Assembly: GCA_016188005.1 (NCBI GenBank) | Contig: JACPIQ010000136.1 | Location: 1-48,335, forward strand | Source of the DNA: Candidatus Rokuibacteriota bacterium | GTDB lineage: Bacteria; Methylomirabilota; Methylomirabilia; Rokubacteriales; CSP1-6 | Direction of reading: 5' to 3' | Length of the DNA stretch: 48,335 nt | Part shown: positions 32,760 through 40,653 of the stretch, piece by piece | Position numbering within the stretch: position 1 is the stretch's first letter | Layout: each line of letters opens with the position of its first letter | Position numbers and translations under genes: made by a program | Notes under the pieces: generated by a model | The model's input: the letters and a program-made list of their open reading frames with translations, nothing else | The model's database searches: none | Told to the model about the DNA's origin: nothing

Positions 32760-32821
32760 CGCACACTCCCGTGAGGGGGTTCCCTGAGGCGGACCGGCCG
32801 CCGCAGCCGGTGACCCGCGCG

Positions 32822-32850
32822 TGGACCACCACGCAGCGTCAGGATACCAT
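32822..32850 (+). promoter_or_regulatory. Probable promoter of polX (leaderless)
   Basis: TGGACC (32822-32827), a 17-nt spacer and TACCAT (32845-32850). The GTG start follows 6 nt later. Confidence 0.5.
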
Positions 32851-32856
32851 GGGGGC

Positions 32857-34593
32857 GTGAAGAACGCGGAGATCGCGGGCCTGTTCGGCGAGATTGCGCA
32901 GCTCCTGGAGATCAAGGGCGAGAACGTCTTCCGCGTCCGCGCCTACGAGCGCGCCGTCCAGAGCCTCGAGAGCCTCGCCGAGGACGTGGCGCGCGTCGCC
33001 GCGCGCGGCGAGCTCTCGTCCATCCCCGGCATCGGCAAGGGCCTCGCGGCCCACATCGCGGAGTACCTCGCGACCGGACGCATCGCGGAGCTGGAGGCAC
33101 TGCGCGCGGAGCTGCCCCGCGGGCTGCTCGAGGTCCTGGCGGTGCGCGGCGTCGGCCCCAGGACCGCCAGGCTCCTCCACGAGCAGCTCGGCGTGGACAG
33201 CGTGGAGAAACTCGAACAGGCGGCCGTCTCCGGCGAGATCCTGCGCGTGCCGGGCATCCGTGCCAAGACCCGCGCAAACATCCTGGCCGGCCTCCGCACG
33301 CTCCGCGCGGGGCAGGAGCGCCTCCCGCTGGGCCTGGCGCTGGCCCGCGCGGAGGAGATCGTCGAGGCGCTCCGAGGCACGGGCGAGGTGACCGCCATCG
33401 AAGTGGCCGGCTCCGCCCGCCGCCGGCGCGACACGGTGGGGGACCTCGACATCCTGGTCGCCTGCCGCCACCCCGAGCGCGTGATCGAGCGCTTCGTCGG
33501 CCTGTCCGCGGTGACGACGGTGCTCGCCCGCGGGGAGACCAAGGCCTCCGTCGAGTTCAAGGCGGACGACCGCGCCGCGTCCATCCACGTGGACCTGCGC
33601 GTGATCGCCCCCGACACCTACGGCGCCGCGCTGCAGTACTTCACGGGCTCCAAGGACCACAACGTGCGCCTCCGGGAGCTGGCGCAGAGGAAGGGACTCA
33701 AGATCTCGGAGTACGGGGTCTTCAGCGAGCGCACGGGCGCGCGGGTGGCCGGCGCCACGGAGGCGGAAGTCTACGCGGCCGTGGGTCTGCCGTGGATCCC
33801 GCCGGAGCTGCGCGAGAACTCGGGCGAGATCGAGGCGGCGCTGGGCGGGGGGCTGCCCGATCTCGTCGCCGCGGAGCACATTCGCGGCGACCTGCACGCC
33901 CACACGGACTGGTCCGACGGGCGCCAGCCGCTGGAGCGGCTGGTCGCCGAGGCCGAGGCGCGCGGGTACGAGTACATCATCGTCTCCGACCATTCCCGCT
34001 CGTCCACCGTGGCGGGCGGGCTCCGGCCCGAGGAGCTGCGCGAGCAGCTCCGGCGCATCCGCGCGCTGCAGCCCCGGCACCGCATCCGCATCCTGGCCGG
34101 CAGCGAGTGCGACATCCTCGCCGACGGGCGCATGGACTTTCCCGACGATCTCCTCGCCGAGCTGGACGTGGTGCTGGCGGCCGTCCACTCGCGCTTCAAG
34201 CAGCCCCGTGCCGAGATGACGGCGCGCATCGTCCGGGCGCTGGCCCATCCGTGCGTGGACATCCTCGTCCACCCCACGGGGCGGCTCCTCGGCGAGCGCG
34301 ACCCCTACGACGTGGACCTGGAGCAGGTCTTCGCCGCCGCCCGCGAGCACGACAAGGCGATGGAGATCAACGCCTCCTGGCAGCGGCTGGACCTCAAGGA
34401 CACCCACGCCCGGCGCGCGGCGGAGCTGGGGGTGCGGATCGCCATCAGCACCGACACCCACGACCTGTCGCAGCTCGAGGGCCTGGCGCTCGGCATCGCC
34501 ACGGCGCGCCGCGCCTGGATCACGCCTGCGCAGGTGGTCAACGCGCTGCCGGTCAAGCGCCTGCTGGCCTGGGCGCGGGGGCACCGGCGGTAA
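32857..34593 (+). CDS. polX: DNA polymerase X with PHP domain
   Basis: A 578-residue bacterial family X polymerase for short-gap repair. An N-terminal 8-kDa-like domain (NAEIAGLFGEIAQLLEIKGE, FRVRAYERAVQSLE) is followed by helix-hairpin-helix motifs (SIPGIGKGLAAHI, VRGVGPRTARLL), the palm with VGDLDILVA near residue 195 (catalytic Asp pair) and QYFTGSKDHNVRLRELA, and a C-terminal PHP phosphoesterase from about residue 345 with GDLHAHTDWSDG, SDHSRSSTVAGG, GSECDI, HPTGRLLGERDPYDVD and STDTHDL. All PHP metal ligands seem present, consistent with 3' exonuclease/AP endonuclease activity. GTG was chosen because known homologues start with this motif and the -10 box lies 6 nt upstream. Confidence 0.94.
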   Translation: MKNAEIAGLFGEIAQLLEIKGENVFRVRAYERAVQSLESLAEDVARVAARGELSSIPGIGKGLAAHIAEYLATGRIAELEALRAELPRGLLEVLAVRGVGPRTARLLHEQLGVDSVEKLEQAAVSGEILRVPGIRAKTRANILAGLRTLRAGQERLPLGLALARAEEIVEALRGTGEVTAIEVAGSARRRRDTVGDLDILVACRHPERVIERFVGLSAVTTVLARGETKASVEFKADDRAASIHVDLRVIAPDTYGAALQYFTGSKDHNVRLRELAQRKGLKISEYGVFSERTGARVAGATEAEVYAAVGLPWIPPELRENSGEIEAALGGGLPDLVAAEHIRGDLHAHTDWSDGRQPLERLVAEAEARGYEYIIVSDHSRSSTVAGGLRPEELREQLRRIRALQPRHRIRILAGSECDILADGRMDFPDDLLAELDVVLAAVHSRFKQPRAEMTARIVRALAHPCVDILVHPTGRLLGERDPYDVDLEQVFAAAREHDKAMEINASWQRLDLKDTHARRAAELGVRIAISTDTHDLSQLEGLALGIATARRAWITPAQVVNALPVKRLLAWARGHRR

Positions 34594-34619
34594 CCTCCTC
34601 GCGCCCGGCGGGCGCGTGT

Positions 34620-34648
34620 TTGCCCCGTCCGGAGGCGAGGTGTAGACT
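34620..34648 (+). promoter_or_regulatory. Probable promoter of the FKBP gene (leaderless)
   Basis: TTGCCC (34620-34625), a 17-nt spacer and TAGACT (34643-34648). The ATG at 34657 follows 8 nt later. GGAGG occurs in the spacer, too far upstream to act as a Shine-Dalgarno. Confidence 0.55.
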
Positions 34649-34656
34649 CGACGACC

Positions 34657-35265
34657 ATGAGCGCTGCGCTGAGCTTCGCCCTCGCCGGCCTGCTCCTCCT
34701 CGCTCCCCTCGCCGTGTGCGCCCAGGACAGGCCCATCCAGCCCGTGGAGCCGGCTCCGGCGGCCCCTGCCGCCACCGCATCGTCTGGCCCGGCCATCGCG
34801 AAGGGGTCGAGCGTCGGGCTCGAGTACACGCTCACGGACGAGGCCGGGGCCGTGATCGACTCCAACAGGGGCCGGGCTCCGCTGCGCTACACTCACGGCG
34901 CTCGGCAGCTCATCCCGGGGCTCGAGCGGGAGCTGGTGGGGCTGCACGCGGGTGACGAGAAGAAGGTCGTGGTGAAGCCCGAGGACGCCTATGGCGCCGT
35001 GAACCCGGCGGCGCAGACCGAGGTGCCCAAGACCGCCATCCCGGAGGCCGCGCGCAAGGTCGGTGCCCGGCTCCTGGCCCGCAACCATGCCGGTGAGGCC
35101 CGGCCGGTGGTGGTCAAGGAGATCCGGCAGGAGACGATCCTCCTGGACCTCAACCACCCCCTCGCCGGCAAGACACTCTTCTTCGACGTGAAGGTGCTCG
35201 ACGTCGCCGCGCCGGCGGCACACCCACCGCAGAAGGACGCCCCGCCGGCGCCGTCCGAGAAGTAG
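34657..35265 (+). CDS. Exported SlyD-like FKBP peptidyl-prolyl isomerase
   Basis: A 202-residue protein with a signal peptide (ALSFALAGLLLLAPLAVCAQ), a Pro/Ala linker, and an FKBP domain with YTLTDEAGAVIDSN, PLRYTHGARQLIPGLERELVG and the SlyD-type insert-in-flap region DAYGAVNPAAQTEVPK. It ends in a Pro-rich tail. It would catalyse prolyl isomerisation or act as a chaperone in the periplasm. SlyD itself is cytoplasmic and has a His-rich tail that is absent here. Confidence 0.9.
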   Translation: MSAALSFALAGLLLLAPLAVCAQDRPIQPVEPAPAAPAATASSGPAIAKGSSVGLEYTLTDEAGAVIDSNRGRAPLRYTHGARQLIPGLERELVGLHAGDEKKVVVKPEDAYGAVNPAAQTEVPKTAIPEAARKVGARLLARNHAGEARPVVVKEIRQETILLDLNHPLAGKTLFFDVKVLDVAAPAAHPPQKDAPPAPSEK

Positions 35266-35364
35266 CCGGCGCCGTGGCCGCCGCCGCGGGAACTGCCGCC
35301 GGGCTGTCGCGCGACGCGGGGCCCGTGAGACCCGACGAGGGGATCTCGCCGAGCGCTCGGGCCT

Positions 35365-36234
35365 CTAGGCCAGGCCGCGCAGGGCGTCCACGAAGTCGCG
35401 CGAGAGGGTTCCCGAGTAGACTTCCTCGACGGGCCCCTGCAGCCGGATCGACCAGTCGGGTCGCACGTCCACTGACAGCGCGCCCCCTGGCATGCGCACC
35501 GTGACGAGGCCGTGGTCGCAGAGGCCGTTTCTCACCGCGGCGCAGGCCACGGCGCTCGACGAGGAGCCCGAGGCCAGCGTCCACCCGGCGCCCCGCTCCC
35601 AGATGAGGATCTCCACCTCGGCGCGCGAGGCCACGCGGGCGAACTGCACGTTCGTCCGGTTCGGGAAGGCGGGATGGGTCTCGATGAGCGGGCCGAGGCG
35701 GCGCGTCTCCGCCTCGTCGAGGCGGTCGGTGAAGACCACGCAGTGCGGGTTGCCCACCGACACCGCGGTGACGCTGAGCGTCCGGTCGGCTACCTGGAGC
35801 GGCTCGCGCACCACCTCCCGTCGCGGCCCGCTCATGGGGATTTCCGGGGCGACGAAGGTGCAATGCCCCATCTCGACGGTCACCTCGTTGACCCGCCCGC
35901 CCGCCACGTGGCACCGGCACTCGACGCGGCCGCCCTTCGTGTCCACGGTGAAGACCGACCGGCCGGCGCGCCCATGCTCGTGGAGGAACTTGGCGAAGAT
36001 GCGAAGGCCGTTGCCCGACTTCTCGGCCTCGCTGCCGTCGGGGTTGAAGATCCGCAGCCCGAAGTCCGCGCCGGCCCAAGCGGGAACGAGGAGGAGAATC
36101 CCGTCCGAGCCCACGCCCCAGTTCCGGTCGCAGATGCGCGCCACCTGCCGCGGCGTGGGCGGGGCCGGCAGGTCTGCTGAGTCCATGACAATGTAGTCGT
36201 TGCCCAGCCCGTGCCCCTTGACGAATGGGATCAT
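35365..36234 (-). CDS. dapF: Diaminopimelate epimerase-family protein with both catalytic Cys replaced by Ser
   Basis: A 289-residue DapF-fold protein: FVKGHGLGNDYIV, SDGILLLVP, FNPDGSEAEKSGNGLRIF (64-80), SVGNPHCVVF, NRTNVQFARV, ERGAGWTLASGSSSSAVA (213-230). DapF interconverts LL- and meso-diaminopimelate with two cysteines acting as acid and base. Here the first (Cys73 position) is Ser73 and the second (ACGTG motif) is Ser222. The rest of the active site is preserved. It may still be an epimerase of a serine-bearing subfamily or have another substrate. The ATG overlaps the stop of a short upstream frame (ATGA). Last gene of the citrate synthase-GT2 run. Confidence 0.85.
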   Translation of the reverse strand: MIPFVKGHGLGNDYIVMDSADLPAPPTPRQVARICDRNWGVGSDGILLLVPAWAGADFGLRIFNPDGSEAEKSGNGLRIFAKFLHEHGRAGRSVFTVDTKGGRVECRCHVAGGRVNEVTVEMGHCTFVAPEIPMSGPRREVVREPLQVADRTLSVTAVSVGNPHCVVFTDRLDEAETRRLGPLIETHPAFPNRTNVQFARVASRAEVEILIWERGAGWTLASGSSSSAVACAAVRNGLCDHGLVTVRMPGGALSVDVRPDWSIRLQGPVEEVYSGTLSRDFVDALRGLA

Positions 36235-36329
36235 GGTCGGCGCGGCTCCTGCGTGGCGGGGGCGCTCCCGGGAGAGACGCCCGGCACCCGTGAGTGGGCG
36301 TGAAGGGGACGATCCGCGGTCAGGCTCAT
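36231..36329 (-). CDS. Candidate 32-residue coupling ORF between GT2 and dapF
   Basis: A 32-codon frame starting MSLTADRPLHAHSRVPGV. Its ATG overlaps the GT2 stop as ATGA (36326-36329), and its TGA overlaps the dapF start as ATGA (36231-36234). GGGAGGCC lies about 10 nt before its ATG. Coupling at both ends is unlikely by chance, so it is probably translated, perhaps only to carry ribosomes to dapF. The peptide shows no recognisable domain. Confidence 0.45.
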   Translation of the reverse strand: MSLTADRPLHAHSRVPGVSPGSAPATQEPRRP

Positions 36330-37123
36330 CCTCTCGGCCTCCCGGCGGGCGAGAGGAAGTCTGCGATGCGCTCGGGCACGCGGCGCACGTCGGTGGGGAG
36401 GCGGTGGCGCCACTTGCGGGCGAAGCGCGCCAGGGCCTCGCGCCGCTCGGACAGGTCGCGGTCTGGCGGGCGCGGCGCCTCGGCGCCGGTGCGGGTGCCG
36501 CCCCCACGGTGGACGAAGGGCGCCCGGACGACGACGCAGCGGTGGCCGGCCTCGCGCACCGCGAAGGAGAGGTCCCGATCGTAGCCGTGGAAGAAGCCGT
36601 AGCCCTCGTCGAAGCCTCCAACGGCAGCGAGTAGCGGGCGCGCGATGAAGAGGCAGACACCGTCCACGGCCGCGACCTCGGTCACCGGCGCACGGAGATT
36701 CCCGGTCCCCTCGAGGCTCGAGACGATGGTGCGGCCCACGTAGCGTCCGTCCCGCCTGAGGCGACGGGCGCCGTAGAGGCCCGCCAGCCCGGCCGCGGAC
36801 TGCCCGTCCACCGCGGTCCGGAGCCGGTCGAGCCAGCGCGGATCTCGCATCTCGGTGTCGTTGTGGAGGAAGCAGAGGTGGTCCGACTCGGAGAGTTGCG
36901 CGCCCTGGTTGAGGGCCCGGATCAGCCCGACGTTCTCGGCGTTCCGGCGGTAGCGGAGTGGCCGGCCGGCCGGCCACTCGCGGAAGTACGCCTCCGTGCC
37001 ATCGGTCGAGCCGTTGTCCACCACGCAGAGGTCGAAGGGGAGCGTCGTCGTCACGAGGCTGTCGAGGCAGGCCCTCGTCAGCGGCAACTGGTTATGGACC
37101 ACCAGGACGACGCTGATCGTCAT
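36326..37123 (-). CDS. GT2-family glycosyltransferase
   Basis: A 265-residue GT-A fold glycosyltransferase: ISVVLVVHNQLPLTRACLDS, LCVVDNGSTDGTEAYF (nucleotide-binding Asp), NVGLIRALNQGAQ, LCFLHNDTEMRDPRWL (D-x-E in place of the common D-x-D), GFDEGYGFFHGYDRDLSFAV. It lacks membrane segments and resembles rhamnosyl- or glycosyl-transferases of surface polysaccharides. The acceptor is unknown. It lies 33 nt downstream of the citrate synthase gene on the same strand. Confidence 0.9.
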   Translation of the reverse strand: MTISVVLVVHNQLPLTRACLDSLVTTTLPFDLCVVDNGSTDGTEAYFREWPAGRPLRYRRNAENVGLIRALNQGAQLSESDHLCFLHNDTEMRDPRWLDRLRTAVDGQSAAGLAGLYGARRLRRDGRYVGRTIVSSLEGTGNLRAPVTEVAAVDGVCLFIARPLLAAVGGFDEGYGFFHGYDRDLSFAVREAGHRCVVVRAPFVHRGGGTRTGAEAPRPPDRDLSERREALARFARKWRHRLPTDVRRVPERIADFLSPAGRPRG

Positions 37124-37156
37124 CTCCGGGTGTGGCGCGGCACGGCAGGAGCGGCG

Positions 37157-38299
37157 TCAGCGCTGGGCGAGGGGGATGTAGGGGGCGTCGAGGGCTCCCG
37201 TGTACTCGGCGCGAGGACGGATCAGGCGGTTGTTGCCGTGCTGCTCGAGCACATGCGCGGCCCAGCCGGCGACGCGGCTGAGCGCGAAGATCGGCGTGAA
37301 CTGGTCCGTCGGGATCCCCATGGACGCGTAGGCGGCCCCCGAGAACAGGTCCACGTTGGGGAAGATCTGCTTCTCCGCCGACACGACGCGCGCGATGGTC
37401 TCCAGGATCTCGACGTTCGCGGTGCTTCCGGTCTGCCGCCCAAGCTCCACCGCCAGGCGGTGGAGATGCTTGGCCCGTGGGTCCTCGACGCGGTAGACGC
37501 GGTGGCCGAAGCCGCTGATGCGCGCCTTCTCGGCCAGCGCCTTGCGGATCCAGCCCTCGGCCTTCGCCGGGTCCTTCACCTGCTGCACCATGCGCATCAC
37601 CTGCTCGTTGGCGCCGCCGTGGAGCGGCCCCTTGAGGGCGCCGATTCCCGACACCACCGCCGAGTGGATGTCCGACAGCGTGGCGGCCGTCACGCGGGCA
37701 GCGAAGGTCGAGGCGTTGAACTCGTGATCCGCGTGGAGGATGAGCGCGACGTCGAGGGTCCTGGTGGCCAGCTCCGAGGGCGTCTTGCCCGACATCATGT
37801 AGAGGAAGTTCCCCGCCAGCGACAGCCGCGGGGTCGGCGCCACGACAGGCTTGCCTCGGCGGATGCCCTCCCAGGCGGCCACGAGGGTCGGCATCTGCGC
37901 CGTGAGCCGGGTCGCCTTCCGGAGCGTGGCCTCGCGGGAATTATCCCCCGCGTCGGGATCGAAGGACGACAGCGCCGAGACCCCGGTGCGGAGCACCTCC
38001 ATGGGCGTCGTCCTCCGCGGCAGCTGTCGGAGGATGGCGAGGAGCTTCGGGGAGAGCTTGCGGTTGGCGGTGGCGGCCAGCGCCTTCCGGTGGGCATCCA
38101 GCTCCTGTCGCGAGGGCAGCCGGCCATGCCAGAGGAGATGGACCACCTCCTCGAAGGTCGAGTGCGCGACGAGATCGTCGACGTCGAAGCCGCGGTACAC
38201 GAGCCGGCCCTGCTTCCCGTCGATGAAGCAGATCTCGGAGGTGGACACGACGACGTCTTCGAGACCGGCCTTCTGGGGAGCTCCCGCAGCGTCCGTCAT
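37157..38299 (-). CDS. gltA: Citrate synthase
   Basis: A 380-residue citrate synthase of the short (type I-like/archaeal and Gram-positive) class. Family blocks are GKQGRLVYRGFDVDDLV, EEVVHLLWHGRLPS, the catalytic residues in LILHADHEFNASTF, LKGPLHGGANEQV (His) and FPNVDLFSG (Asp), plus GFGHRVYRVEDPRAK. It condenses acetyl-CoA (or propionyl-CoA in 2-methylcitrate synthases) with oxaloacetate; the two cannot be separated by eye. The ATG at 38299 is 6 nt from a GAGG stretch. Confidence 0.93.
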   Translation of the reverse strand: MTDAAGAPQKAGLEDVVVSTSEICFIDGKQGRLVYRGFDVDDLVAHSTFEEVVHLLWHGRLPSRQELDAHRKALAATANRKLSPKLLAILRQLPRRTTPMEVLRTGVSALSSFDPDAGDNSREATLRKATRLTAQMPTLVAAWEGIRRGKPVVAPTPRLSLAGNFLYMMSGKTPSELATRTLDVALILHADHEFNASTFAARVTAATLSDIHSAVVSGIGALKGPLHGGANEQVMRMVQQVKDPAKAEGWIRKALAEKARISGFGHRVYRVEDPRAKHLHRLAVELGRQTGSTANVEILETIARVVSAEKQIFPNVDLFSGAAYASMGIPTDQFTPIFALSRVAGWAAHVLEQHGNNRLIRPRAEYTGALDAPYIPLAQR

Positions 38300-38380
38300 C
38301 GCCTCAGTGGCACTCCCTTGGCGGTATGGGGCAGAGTCAAAACGCCTCCTTGTACCATACGGGTGGAGGCACTTCAAGGC

Positions 38381-38409
38381 TTGTCGGCGCCCGGCCGGCG
38401 GCCTAGGAT
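38381..38409 (+). promoter_or_regulatory. Probable promoter of the methyltransferase gene (leaderless)
   Basis: TTGTCG (38381-38386), a 17-nt spacer and TAGGAT (38404-38409). The GTG start is 7 nt further downstream. Confidence 0.5.
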
Positions 38410-38416
38410 CTTCCCC

Positions 38417-39361
38417 GTGCTCCCGAGGGTCATCGACTTCTACGATCGGCATCCCATCAGCCTGTCGCAGGTGCTGGAGGCGCTCCGCCGTCAGGGCAAG
38501 GACATGCGCGCGCTGGCTCCCGAGGATCTCTACGAGTGGGACCAGGACCACTACGGCGGGCTCGAGGCCGTGGAAGCCCTCGCGCGGCGCGCCGGGGTCG
38601 GGGCCGACTCCCGAGTGCTCGACGTCTGCGCGGGGCTCGGCGGCCCGGCGCGCTTCCTGGCCCGGCGCTTCGGGGCGCGCGTCACGGCGCTGGACCTGAA
38701 CGCCGGCCGCAGCCAGGGCAACGTCAGGCTGTCGCGGCTGGTGGGGCTCCAGGGTCTGGTCCGGAGCGTGCGCGGGGATGCCCAGATCCTGCCCTTCCGT
38801 GCCGGCGCCTTCGACGCCGTCATCAGCCAGGAGGGACTGCTCCACGTCCCCGACAAGGGGCGCGTGCTCGCCGAGTGCGCGCGGGTGCTCGGTCCGGGCG
38901 GGCGCATCGCCTTCACCGACTGGATCGCCACGCCCAGGCTCTGGGAGGGCGAGCGCCGCCGGCTCCAGGAGTGGATGGCGGCCGTCTCCGTCGAAACCAT
39001 CTCCGGCTACCGCGCTCTCCTGGGGCGCGCCGGCTTCGCCGCCATCGAGGCCGAAGATCTCTCGGCGGCGTGGATCGAGATCCTGAGGCGCCGGCTCGAG
39101 ATGTACCGGAGCCTGCGTGAGGACACCGTGGCACGGCTGGGCCAGGCCCGCTACGACGAGTACAGCCAGCTCTACGCCTTCTTCGTGGGGCTCGTGGAGG
39201 CGGGCAAGCTCGGCGGCGCCCGCCTTTGGGGTCAGGTCTTGCATTCCGACATCGGCAGGGGTGCAGCCTGCCATTGGGGTGCGGATCCGGGCATTGCTCA
39301 TCCTGTCCCGCGGGGATTGCGGCGGTGGAGCGGGGGCTACGTGTCGTATTTCAAGACCTGA
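38417..39361 (+). CDS. SAM-dependent methyltransferase with a repeat-derived C-terminus
   Basis: A 314-residue class I methyltransferase: VIDFYDRHPISLSQVLEAL, SAM site VLDVCAGLGGPARFLA, ALDLNAGRS, GDAQILPFRAGAFDAVISQE, GLLHVPDKGRVLAECARVL, RIAFTDWIA. It resembles small-molecule methyltransferases of the UbiE/ERG6 type (D-x-C-x-G-x-G). The substrate is unknown. The last about 44 residues (from LWGQVLHSDIG) are encoded by a palindromic repeat element (39228-39365), so the original C-terminus has been replaced or extended. Confidence 0.85.
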   Translation: MLPRVIDFYDRHPISLSQVLEALRRQGKDMRALAPEDLYEWDQDHYGGLEAVEALARRAGVGADSRVLDVCAGLGGPARFLARRFGARVTALDLNAGRSQGNVRLSRLVGLQGLVRSVRGDAQILPFRAGAFDAVISQEGLLHVPDKGRVLAECARVLGPGGRIAFTDWIATPRLWEGERRRLQEWMAAVSVETISGYRALLGRAGFAAIEAEDLSAAWIEILRRRLEMYRSLREDTVARLGQARYDEYSQLYAFFVGLVEAGKLGGARLWGQVLHSDIGRGAACHWGADPGIAHPVPRGLRRWSGGYVSYFKT

Positions 39362-39365
39362 CCCC
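39228..39365. repeat. Palindromic repeat element, copy 1 (138 bp)
   Basis: Begins GGGGTCAGGTCTTGCATT (39228-39245) and ends TTCAAGACCTGACCCC (39350-39365), an imperfect terminal inverted repeat of about 15 nt. It overlaps the 3' ends of the convergent methyltransferase and MFS genes and supplies coding sequence to both. Structure fits a REP-like or MITE-like non-autonomous element. Confidence 0.7.
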
Positions 39366-40560
39366 CGACACGGGGGACCAGCGCGAGCACGAGGAGCGTC
39401 GAGAGCAGGAGGCCGGCGCAGAGGGCATAGGCGGCGCGGAGCCCCGCGGTCCCCAGCAGGGCATATCCCACCAGCGGGCCCAGCGCCGCGCCGAGATCGC
39501 CGGCGGTGGCCAGTCCGCCCATCACGACGCCGCGCAGCGGAGGGGGCGCGCTGTCCCCCGTCCAGACCACGACGGCCGGGTGGAGCAGCCCCTCGCCCAC
39601 CGCGACGAGCACCACCCCCGTCACGATCGGCCCCACCCCGCGCCCGGCCGCCAGGACCACGAACCCGCCCAGGCTCACGACCACGCCCACCCCCGCGACG
39701 AGCCGCCGGGCCCCCAGGCGATCGAGGACATGGCCCGCGAGCGGCGCCTCCACCATGCCGGCGAGCCGCCGCGCGGCGAGGAGGGCGCCGGTCAGCGAGG
39801 CCACGGGCACGACGAGAGCGCTGGGCTCCGCCGCGAGCTGCGTGAGATGAACACCGAGCGTGCTCATCAGGACGCCGCTGCCAGCGAACAGGCTCGTGAA
39901 GCTCACGTACGCGGGGGCAAGGAGTCGGGGATCCAGGCGACGGAGCGCGGCCAGCGTCCCGAGGCCGGCGACGCCATGGCTCGTGCTGCCGCGATCCCCG
40001 GGGCCCAGCGGGCGCAGCGCCCAGACGGCGGCGCCGAAGCCCAGGGCGGCCAGCGGCACGTACACCGCCAGGGTGCCGCGATAGCCGAGGAGATCCGTGA
40101 GCACGCCCGACAGGACGAGACCCAGGAGGGTGCCGAGCTGGAGCAGTGACTGATAGGTGCCAACCGTCCGCCCGCGGACCTCGGCCGCGGACAGGTCCAG
40201 CACGATGGCCAGACCCCCCACCGAGATCAGCGCGAAGGCGATGCCCCAGACGATGCGCCAGACAAGCAGCGGCCAGAAGCTCTCGGCGGCCAGGTACCCC
40301 GCGGTCGAGACCAGCGCCAGCCCCATGCCGAGCAGATACGGACGGCGCCGCCCAAGCCGGTCGGACAGGAGCCCGGCCAGCGAGTTGGCGACCAGGCGCA
40401 CGAAGCGATTGGCGCTGAGAATGATGCCGAGGCTCGCCGCCGCGATCCCAGCCGCCCCTGGGTGCGAGGGCAGGAAGACGTAGAGCATCTGGTCGCCCAG
40501 GAGCGCCAGCGAGTAGGCCAGGGCCAGCCCCGAGGCCAGCGCATAGCGTCGGGTCGCCAC
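39337..40560 (-). CDS. MFS transporter
   Basis: A 407-residue major facilitator with 12 predicted membrane helices. Visible features are the loop motif GLLSDRLGRRRPYL between helices 2 and 3, the matching C-terminal-half loop HVLDRLGARR, and GRTVGTYQSLLQLG. It could be a drug or metabolite exporter. GTG start at 40560. The last residues (GGQVLKYDT) are encoded by the inverted repeat at 39350-39365, and its stop lies inside the methyltransferase reading frame (25-nt tail overlap). A second copy of the repeat lies immediately upstream. Confidence 0.9.
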   Translation of the reverse strand: MATRRYALASGLALAYSLALLGDQMLYVFLPSHPGAAGIAAASLGIILSANRFVRLVANSLAGLLSDRLGRRRPYLLGMGLALVSTAGYLAAESFWPLLVWRIVWGIAFALISVGGLAIVLDLSAAEVRGRTVGTYQSLLQLGTLLGLVLSGVLTDLLGYRGTLAVYVPLAALGFGAAVWALRPLGPGDRGSTSHGVAGLGTLAALRRLDPRLLAPAYVSFTSLFAGSGVLMSTLGVHLTQLAAEPSALVVPVASLTGALLAARRLAGMVEAPLAGHVLDRLGARRLVAGVGVVVSLGGFVVLAAGRGVGPIVTGVVLVAVGEGLLHPAVVVWTGDSAPPPLRGVVMGGLATAGDLGAALGPLVGYALLGTAGLRAAYALCAGLLLSTLLVLALVPRVGGQVLKYDT

Positions 40561-40563
40561 CGC

Positions 40564-40649
40564 GGGGTCAGGCTCTGTTCATCGGGTTCCGCCTGGAGCG
40601 CAGCAGCGTCGGAGCAGGAGCTCCATGTTGTAATGCAAGACCTGACCCC
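40564..40649. repeat. Palindromic repeat element, copy 2 (86 bp)
   Basis: Begins GGGGTCAGGCTCTG (40564-40577) and ends AATGCAAGACCTGACCCC (40632-40649). The right end is the exact inverse of the left end of copy 1. It fills the gap between the MFS start and the AsmA stop, so the two copies bracket the MFS gene. Confidence 0.7.
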
Positions 40650-40653
40650 TGGC

